From the NCBI GenBank assembly GCA_002292015.1, contig DBBD01000080.1, positions 1 to 11,209 of the forward strand: a stretch of 11,209 nucleotides of DNA, in the 5' to 3' direction. Positions 7,005-11,209 of the stretch are shown here, one piece after another (the first letter of the stretch is position 1; every line of letters begins with the position of its first letter). Both the position numbers and the translations under genes were made by a program. The notes below the pieces were generated by a model. That model saw only the letters and a program-made list of their open reading frames with translations. It had not been told where the DNA came from and did no database searches. The stretch comes from Firmicutes bacterium UBA993. GTDB taxonomy: Bacteria > Bacillota > Dethiobacteria > DTU022.

Positions 7005-8240
7005 GTGGGGCTCAACCTAGGCCAAAATGCCGATAAGCTGGAAAGGTCGCTGGATGAGTTGGCCTTGCTGGCGGATACGGCAGGCGCAGTAGTGGCCGCC
7101 CGCCTGGTGCAGGCCAAAGATGCTCCCGATAATGCTTACTACCTAGGCAAAGGCAAAGCGGAGGAGCTTGTAGCCCTGATTGAACATCTTGATGCAAATT
7201 TGGTCATCTTTGATGACGAATTAAGCCCTACCCAGATCAGAAATCTGGATCGGATTCTCAACACTAAGGTCATCGACCGCACAGCCTTAATCCTTGATAT
7301 TTTTGCTCGCAGAGCGCTTTCAAAAGAAGGGAAACTGCAGGTTGAGCTGGCCCAGTTGCAATATATGCTGCCCAGATTAATTGGCCTTGGAAAGCAACTC
7401 TCCCGTCTTGGGGGGGGAATCGGAACCAGGGGACCGGGGGAAACACAACTTGAAGTTGATCGACGGGTGATCCGCCGGAAAATAGGCGAGCTTAAAAAAG
7501 AGATTACTGCTCTGCGCAAACATCGCAAACTGCACCGCCGGCAGCGTCAGCGAAACCGCTGTTTTGTGACTAGCCTGGTCGGCTACACTAATGCCGGTAA
7601 ATCGACGCTCTTAAATGCGCTTACCGGTTCTACTACATATACCGAGGATAAACTTTTCGCCACACTTGATCCGGTGGTGAGGCGCGGACAAATAGAGGGA
7701 GTGAAAGATGTTTTATTTACCGATACTGTAGGCTTTATCGAAAAATTGCCTAAACAGTTGGTAACAGCCTTCCAGGCTACCTTAGAAGAGATTGCCGCCG
7801 GAGATTTACTACTGCATGTCGTTGATGCGAGCCACCCTGATTATCAGAACCAAATAGCAATTGTTCACGAACACCTACACAGAATTGATTCCGGATTTAT
7901 TGAAAAGGAACAGCTGGTTTTTAATAAAATTGACCTTGTAGAAACCGACAACGCTATTTCTCATCTGCAACGAGAGTTTCCCGAAGCCATTTTTATATCC
8001 GCAATCAAAAAAGATGGGTTTGCAAAGCTGTTTGAGAGGATCATCTATTATACAAAACGGCAAAGGCCACTGATAAAAGTTGGGTTGCCATACAGTGCTG
8101 GAAAGCTTTTAGCTGAAATCCAGGAGCAGGGTGACATAACAACGATCCAGTACACCGAGGATCAGACTGTAGTTGAGGCAGTAGTTGACGGGGGACTCGC
8201 CGTCCGTTTAAAGAAATATTTGATCGGTGAAGAGTTATAG
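7005..8240 (+). CDS. hflX: HflX, ribosome-associated GTPase (true start probably upstream, near 6972)
   Basis: GTPase of the Obg-HflX family that binds the 50S subunit and rescues or splits stalled ribosomes. The N-terminal nucleotide-binding domain carries GKGKAEEL, LSPTQIRNL and the glycine-rich GGGIGTRGPGETQLE segment. The G domain follows with G1 GYTNAGKS (193-200), the switch region FATLDPVVRR, G3 DTVGF (240-244), G4 NKID (307-310) and G5 ISA. Length (411 residues) is normal but the N-terminus is unsure. Starting at GTG 7005 drops the conserved first beta strand: the codons just before it read EKAIIVGLNL, like family members, and the frame is open back to TAG 6951-6953 with no ATG, GTG or TTG. 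The Shine-Dalgarno lies at 6955-6967, so an ATC start at 6972 is possible. The stop codon region overlaps the lexA stop on the other strand. Confidence 0.93.
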   Translation: MGLNLGQNADKLERSLDELALLADTAGAVVAARLVQAKDAPDNAYYLGKGKAEELVALIEHLDANLVIFDDELSPTQIRNLDRILNTKVIDRTALILDIFARRALSKEGKLQVELAQLQYMLPRLIGLGKQLSRLGGGIGTRGPGETQLEVDRRVIRRKIGELKKEITALRKHRKLHRRQRQRNRCFVTSLVGYTNAGKSTLLNALTGSTTYTEDKLFATLDPVVRRGQIEGVKDVLFTDTVGFIEKLPKQLVTAFQATLEEIAAGDLLLHVVDASHPDYQNQIAIVHEHLHRIDSGFIEKEQLVFNKIDLVETDNAISHLQREFPEAIFISAIKKDGFAKLFERIIYYTKRQRPLIKVGLPYSAGKLLAEIQEQGDITTIQYTEDQTVVEAVVDGGLAVRLKKYLIGEEL

Positions 8241-8843
8241 CTTGCGAAACAGGGCAATAACTTTTCCCAGTATTTCCAAATCGTTAACCAAGATCGGCGA
8301 GTAGATACTGTTTTCCGGCTGTAGCCTGAAGCCGCCATGTTCACGGTAAAACCTTTTAATAGTAGCTTCATCATCAATGCGGGCAGCGACTATTTCGCCG
8401 TTTTCGGCAGAAATTTGTTGACGCACGATAACATAGTCGCCGTCATTGATGCCGGCATCGATCATACTGTCGCCTTCCACTTTTAATACGAAGCAGTTTT
8501 CACCGGCCGAGAGATGATCGGGGATCGGAAAATAGCCCTCGCGGTTTTCAGCAGCCAGGACCGGCATGCCGGCAGCGACGCGACCAACAAGCGGTGCGAA
8601 GGAGCATTTTAGCTCCGGATCGCCTTCGGCGCTGACCAGCAATTTAATAGCCCGTGGCTTGGTAGCCATGCGCATAATGTAACCCTTTTCTTCAAGCAAA
8701 TCCAAATAGCCGTGAACGGTTGCGGTGGAGCTGATACCTAAGGCTTTGCCGATTTCCCGGACTGAGGGGGGATAATTACAGCGGGCAACTTCCTGCTCGA
8801 TAAATTGAAGGACTCGCCGTTGTTTCCCGGTTAGTGGTTCCAA
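8235..8843 (-). CDS. lexA: LexA, SOS repressor
   Basis: Represses DNA-damage genes and cleaves itself when RecA-ssDNA filaments form. The N-terminal winged helix-turn-helix (about 1-65) includes SVREIGKALGISSTATVHGYLDLLEEKGY, the recognition region typical of Firmicutes. The C-terminal peptidase domain has the Ala91-Gly92 cleavage bond (VAAGMP), Ser126 (EGDSMI) and Lys163 (EATIKR), so the self-cleavage machinery is complete. At 202 residues it is of standard length. The start is TTG (8843-8841), supported by AGGTGGTGAT just upstream (about 8848-8857); no in-frame ATG fits. The stop overlaps the hflX stop region tail to tail by six bases. Upstream lie a plausible promoter and a palindrome that may be its own operator, suggesting autoregulation. 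Confidence 0.96.
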   Translation of the reverse strand: MEPLTGKQRRVLQFIEQEVARCNYPPSVREIGKALGISSTATVHGYLDLLEEKGYIMRMATKPRAIKLLVSAEGDPELKCSFAPLVGRVAAGMPVLAAENREGYFPIPDHLSAGENCFVLKVEGDSMIDAGINDGDYVIVRQQISAENGEIVAARIDDEATIKRFYREHGGFRLQPENSIYSPILVNDLEILGKVIALFRKL

Positions 8844-8860
8844 GTTATCACCACCTGCTG

Positions 8861-8875
8861 ATATTGTTTCAATAT
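8861..8875. repeat. Small palindrome at the lexA transcription start
   Basis: ATATTG (8861-8866), TTT, CAATAT (8870-8875) is a perfect 6-bp inverted repeat between the predicted lexA -10 box and the ribosome binding site, centred near the expected transcription start. It could be a regulator site or a weak 5' UTR hairpin. It is AT-rich and may be chance. Confidence 0.3.
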
Positions 8876-8902
8876 AATATCATAGCTCCTGCAGGGCGGC
8901 AA
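8874..8902 (-). promoter_or_regulatory. lexA promoter
   Basis: Reading leftward, -35 TTGCCG (8902-8897) and -10 TATTAT (8879-8874) are separated by exactly 17 bases. A run of nine A on the transcript-sense strand (8924-8916) lies upstream like an UP element. The -35 box overlaps the palindrome at 8898-8915. Transcription would start near 8867. Confidence 0.6.
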
Positions 8903-8915
8903 ACGATTGTTTGCC
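8898..8915. promoter_or_regulatory. Candidate LexA operator (18-bp palindrome)
   Basis: GGCAAACGATTGTTTGCC is a perfect inverted repeat with a four-base centre. Its core CAAAC-N4-GTTTG has the same layout as the Firmicutes SOS box CGAAC-N4-GTTCG, with one symmetric change in each half. It covers the -35 box of lexA, the usual position for autorepression. The same sequence also fits a terminator stem on the + strand, so the operator reading is not certain. Confidence 0.5.
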
Positions 8916-8924
8916 TTTTTTTTT
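8898..8924 (+). terminator. Possible rightward terminator in the lexA promoter region
   Basis: The GGCAAAC/GTTTGCC stem (7 bp, loop GATT) is followed by nine T (8916-8924), a textbook intrinsic terminator for + strand transcription. The only upstream + strand gene is hflX, whose message would then run through all of lexA in antisense before stopping here. The sequence also fits a LexA operator with an A-tract; both roles are possible. Confidence 0.45.
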
Positions 8925-9084
8925 GCCTTTTATAGTGTATATAAATGCCAAAAATGGTATAGTTCACTAATTGCTGGGATACCTTTGGGTTAAAATACGT
9001 TATCACCGAGATAGAGCTCACAACTTAGTGATACCTGCTAATTCCCCCGCCCCGGAGGGATATGGTCAGCAAAACCCAATAATT
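8925..9084. other. Non-coding spacer between lexA and leuA
   Basis: I see no gene here. It holds a second TTTGCCTTTT copy (8922-8931, the first at 8911-8920), loose inverted repeats such as TATCAC (9001-9006) with GTGATA (9028-9033), and a C/G-rich stretch (9044-9059) starting AATTCCC like the palindrome at 9085. None is convincing as a known element. Confidence 0.4.
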
Positions 9085-9106
9085 CCCTCTCCCTGCAGGG
9101 AGAGGG
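9085..9106. repeat. GC-rich 22-bp palindrome, probable dispersed repeat or leuA terminator
   Basis: CCCTCTCCCTG (9085-9095) and CAGGGAGAGGG (9096-9106) form a perfect 22-bp palindrome, followed by TGAGGGGGAA. Sequences of this kind (CCCTCTCCC, short centre, GGGAGAGGGTGAGGG) are known as dispersed intergenic repeats in many bacteria. It begins 22 bases past the leuA stop, where it could end leuA transcription; on the leuA strand it is followed by AATTATTGGGTTTT, a poor T-tract, so terminator function is uncertain. Confidence 0.6.
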
Positions 9107-9127
9107 TGAGGGGGAAAGAGCTTTTAA

Positions 9128-10675
9128 TTATGTGCAGCCATTAAGACGCATCAGCTTATTGAGTCCGTTCAGGTAGGCTTTCACACTGGCTTCGATAATG
9201 TCGGTACTGGTACCGCGTCCGGTGATCTTGCGATCCTGGTAGGCCAGCTCGACCTGGACTTCGCCGAGAGCGTCGCGCCCCTGGGTAACGGCATCAATCT
9301 TGTATTTCTCGAGGCCGATGCTAAGACCGGTAATTTTATTAATTGCATTGTAGGCAGCGTCAATCGGTCCTGAACCGATAGCGACCTCTTCGATCAGGCT
9401 GTCGTCATCTTTTTTTAGGCGGATAACTGCCGAAGGGATACTTGTACTGCCGCTGACCGTTTGCAGATAATCCAGTTTGTAGCGCGGTTCTGCATAGGAA
9501 AGGTGATCTAAGATTAGTGCTTCAAGATCCTCAGGGTAGACTTCTTTTTTGCGGTCGGCCAGGTTTAAGAAGAGTTGATAGATTCCTTCGAGCTCGCTGC
9601 GATTCAGAGAAAAACCAAGTTTTTTCAGCTGATCTATTACAGCATGCCTGCCGGAGCGGGCCGTTAGGCACATCTGGGCAGCCTTACCGCCGATCAGCTC
9701 AGCATCGATAATTTCGTATGTTTCCTTGTTTTTAAGGATGCCATCCTGATGGATCCCGGAAGAGTGGGCGAAGGCATTAAGCCCCACCACGGCTTTATTG
9801 ACCGGCACCGATATGCCGGTCAATTTGCTGACCAACCTGCTTGTTCTGTAAATTTCTCCGTAGTTGATATCGGTAAAGTAGGGAAAGTGGTTACCGCGAA
9901 TCCTTAAGGCGACAGCAATCTCCTCCAGGGCTGCATTTCCGGCCCGTTCACCGATACCATTGATATTACATTCTATCTGGCGGGCGCCGTTTTTTATAGC
10001 TTCCAGGGAATTGGCGACGGCAAGGCCAAGATCGTTGTGACAATGGACGCTGATTATAACTTTATCGATCCCTACCACATTATCTTTAATGCGTTTGATC
10101 TGGGCCCCGAATTCTTCAGGCACTGCATAACCGACAGTGTCTGGAATATTAATTACCGTGGCCCCGGCCTTGATTACAGCTTCCAGAAGCCGGAAGAGAT
10201 ATGCATCGCGGGCCCGGGACGCATCCTCTGGCGAATATTCTACGTCGGGGCAATAATGTTTGGCATATTTTACAGCTTCAACAGCCTGCTCAAGAAGCAC
10301 CTCCGGATCTTTTTTCAGTTTATGTTCCATATGAATGTCCGAAGCGCCTAAAAAAACATGTAGCCGGGGTCTTTCGGCGTTTTTTATTGCTTCCCAGGCG
10401 GCATCAATATCGCCTTGCACAGCTCTGGCCAGGGCGCAGATTGTAGGTCCCTTAACTTGATCGGCAATGGCCCGAACAGCCTTTAGTTCGCCGGGGGAAG
10501 ATATCGGGAAACCGGCCTCTATAATATCCACGCCAAGGCGGGCTAACTGCCGAGCCACTTCCAGTTTTTCTTCATAATTTAAACGCGCACCAGGTGTTTG
10601 TTCGCCATCGCGAAGCGTGCTGTCAAAGAGATAAATCTTTTCCGATCTGTCCGTTTTCTTTTTGCTTTTTGTCAT
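9128..10675 (-). CDS. leuA: LeuA, 2-isopropylmalate synthase
   Basis: Condenses acetyl-CoA with 2-oxoisovalerate, the committed step of leucine synthesis. The N-terminal DRE-TIM barrel shows STLRDGEQTPG with R22 and D23, the metal ligands of HCHNDLG (H211, H213), and GIGERAGNAALEE (240-252). AFAHSSGIHQDG (301-312) follows. The C-terminal LeuA dimer/regulatory domain (about 395-510) ends with GRGTSTDIIEASVKAYL and is the usual site of leucine feedback. Length (515) is typical of bacterial LeuA. TPG after GEQ is seen in homocitrate and citramalate synthases too, but the FLGASDIHMEHKL segment and the leucine T-box favour LeuA. ATG 10675 lies seven bases after AGGAGG. The gene stands alone: no leuB, leuC or leuD follows, and lexA is next on this strand. 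Confidence 0.94.
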   Translation of the reverse strand: MTKSKKKTDRSEKIYLFDSTLRDGEQTPGARLNYEEKLEVARQLARLGVDIIEAGFPISSPGELKAVRAIADQVKGPTICALARAVQGDIDAAWEAIKNAERPRLHVFLGASDIHMEHKLKKDPEVLLEQAVEAVKYAKHYCPDVEYSPEDASRARDAYLFRLLEAVIKAGATVINIPDTVGYAVPEEFGAQIKRIKDNVVGIDKVIISVHCHNDLGLAVANSLEAIKNGARQIECNINGIGERAGNAALEEIAVALRIRGNHFPYFTDINYGEIYRTSRLVSKLTGISVPVNKAVVGLNAFAHSSGIHQDGILKNKETYEIIDAELIGGKAAQMCLTARSGRHAVIDQLKKLGFSLNRSELEGIYQLFLNLADRKKEVYPEDLEALILDHLSYAEPRYKLDYLQTVSGSTSIPSAVIRLKKDDDSLIEEVAIGSGPIDAAYNAINKITGLSIGLEKYKIDAVTQGRDALGEVQVELAYQDRKITGRGTSTDIIEASVKAYLNGLNKLMRLNGCT

Positions 10676-10719
10676 TTAAAACCCTCCTGAATCGCTGTTG
10701 CAGAGTAGGGGAGTGCAAT

Positions 10720-10748
10720 AAAAAAAACTTCCGTTCAAGAGACGAAAG
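10720..10748 (-). terminator. T-box terminator (attenuator) of leuA
   Basis: On the leuA strand CTTTCGT (10748-10742) pairs with ACGGAAG (10734-10728), seven pairs including one G-U, with loop CTCTTGA, and is followed by eight T (10727-10720). The stem and loop contain the bases needed for the antiterminator, so the two are mutually exclusive. Confidence 0.85.
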
Positions 10749-10983
10749 CTTGCGTTCGCGGTACCACTCTTCTTGGCGGCAAAAACTCTACCACCCACTC
10801 TTTATAGTAACGGGAGTCTCCGGCCAGGCCTAATCTTAACCATAATGATTAATTTCGGTTGGCGGCTTGCGGGGGAGTTCGCAGCTACTGACATTGCCGT
10901 TTTTCACCAAAGCCAACGGTTCTCTGAAATGCCGGTTACTGTTACTGGTCTCGCTCATAGCCGATAGAATATTCAACGTCTTG
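10720..10983 (-). ncRNA. T-box leader of leuA, leucine (CUC) specifier
   Basis: tRNA-sensing leader on the leuA strand. The T-box core AGAGTGGTACCGCG is at 10770-10757; its UGGU bulge can pair with the ACCA end of tRNA-Leu. Stem I is closed by CGGCT (10963-10959) with AGCCG (10867-10863). It contains AGTA (10946-10943) opposite GAA (10880-10878), the specifier-loop turn, followed by CTC (10877-10875), a leucine codon. AGAGA (10925-10921) is the GA motif below the apical loop. Antiterminator helix: AAGAG with CTCTT. Terminator: CTTTCGT/ACGGAAG and eight T (10748-10720). Uncharged tRNA-Leu should stabilise the antiterminator and allow leuA expression. Confidence 0.93.
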
Positions 10984-10989
10984 CTTGTA

Positions 10990-11018
10990 AGGTTATCTGA
11001 TTATCATGCACTTGTCAA
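10990..11018 (-). promoter_or_regulatory. leuA promoter
   Basis: A perfect -35 TTGACA (11018-11013) is followed after 17 bases by a weak -10 TAACCT (10995-10990), giving a start near 10983, just before T-box stem I. GATAAT at 11005-11000 is a better hexamer but has no -35 at the right distance. Confidence 0.5.
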
Positions 11019-11019
11019 T

Positions 11020-11058
11020 AGCTGTGGCGGCTTTGAATGTTGCGACTTAGAGCTGTGG
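11020..11058. repeat. AGCTGTGG direct repeat upstream of the leuA promoter
   Basis: AGCTGTGG occurs at 11020-11027 and again at 11051-11058, 31 bases apart (about three helical turns), directly upstream of the leuA -35 box. Each copy is followed within a few bases by TTTGA. It might bind a regulator, or be chance. Confidence 0.3.
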
Positions 11059-11126
11059 TTTTGAGCTACCGCTGGGGAAGAATCAAATAGTTATTGCAAA
11101 AAGTTACATGTTGATTAACGTTACTG

Positions 11127-11155
11127 TTGATTATATGTTAGAATATAGATATAAT
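11127..11155 (+). promoter_or_regulatory. Rightward promoter for a gene beyond the window
   Basis: TTGATT (11127-11132) and TATAAT (11150-11155) are separated by exactly 17 bases, a strong sigma-A-type match in AT-rich sequence. Transcription would begin near 11162 and leave the window. AAGGA at 11201-11205 could be the ribosome binding site of the next gene, divergent from leuA. Confidence 0.5.
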
Positions 11156-11209
11156 TCCTTCTACATTATATAATACCGTTAAAGTTATTTAAAGAACTAT
11201 AAGGATTAG

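Noticed and set aside
9000..9035. TATCAC...GTGATA inverted repeat
   Set aside because: Six-base arms with a 21-base loop in AT-rich spacer; no context supports a site or hairpin.
10037..10351. 104-codon open frame on the + strand opposite leuA
   Set aside because: Antisense to conserved LeuA barrel motifs, with no ribosome binding site and no recognisable protein family.
10773..11064. Short + strand open frames across the T-box leader
   Set aside because: They follow the stems of the T-box RNA, show no coding character and lack start signals.
11050..11090. tRNA-like AGCGGTAGCTCA on the minus strand
   Set aside because: Resembles a D-arm only; no acceptor stem, anticodon arm or T-arm can be formed around it.

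Overview
The window looks like chromosomal housekeeping DNA from an anaerobic Gram-positive bacterium of the Clostridia type. This rests on the gene order miaB-mutS-mutL-miaA-hfq-hflX next to lexA, strong purine-rich ribosome binding sites, GTG and TTG starts, a Firmicutes-style Hfq and LexA, and a tRNA-dependent T-box leader in front of leuA. Base composition is even across the genes. I see no insertion sequence, phage gene, CRISPR array, tRNA or rRNA. The species cannot be named from this sequence alone.

Layout. 1-958 is the 3' part of miaB (left edge cut). It overlaps mutS (955-3564) by four bases. A 229-base spacer (3565-3793) with several alternative hairpins separates mutS from mutL (3794-5608). 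mutL abuts miaA (5609-6571), which is followed by hfq (6621-6890), an intrinsic terminator, and hflX (about 6972 or 7005 to 8240). All of these read rightward. On the other strand, lexA (8843-8235) overlaps the end of hflX tail to tail. Upstream of lexA are a promoter, a palindrome that could be its own operator, and a short GC-rich repeat. Then comes leuA (10675-9128, leftward), preceded by a T-box leader (10983-10720) with a CUC leucine specifier and a promoter. The right end (about 10996-11209) is non-coding and carries a rightward promoter for a gene outside the window.

How the genes work together. MiaA and MiaB act in sequence on A37 of tRNAs that read UNN codons (i6A, then ms2i6A). MutS and MutL are the mismatch recognition and endonuclease/matchmaker pair. 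Hfq is an RNA chaperone and HflX a ribosome-associated GTPase. LexA controls the SOS response. LeuA commits carbon to leucine, and its leader senses uncharged tRNA-Leu.

No new multi-gene system is evident. The points most worth a second look are the structured mutS-mutL spacer with no clear Shine-Dalgarno for mutL, the missing canonical start codon of hflX, the altered last residue of the MutL endonuclease motif, the palindrome upstream of lexA that reads both as an operator and as a terminator, and a compensated base change in the T-box antiterminator.
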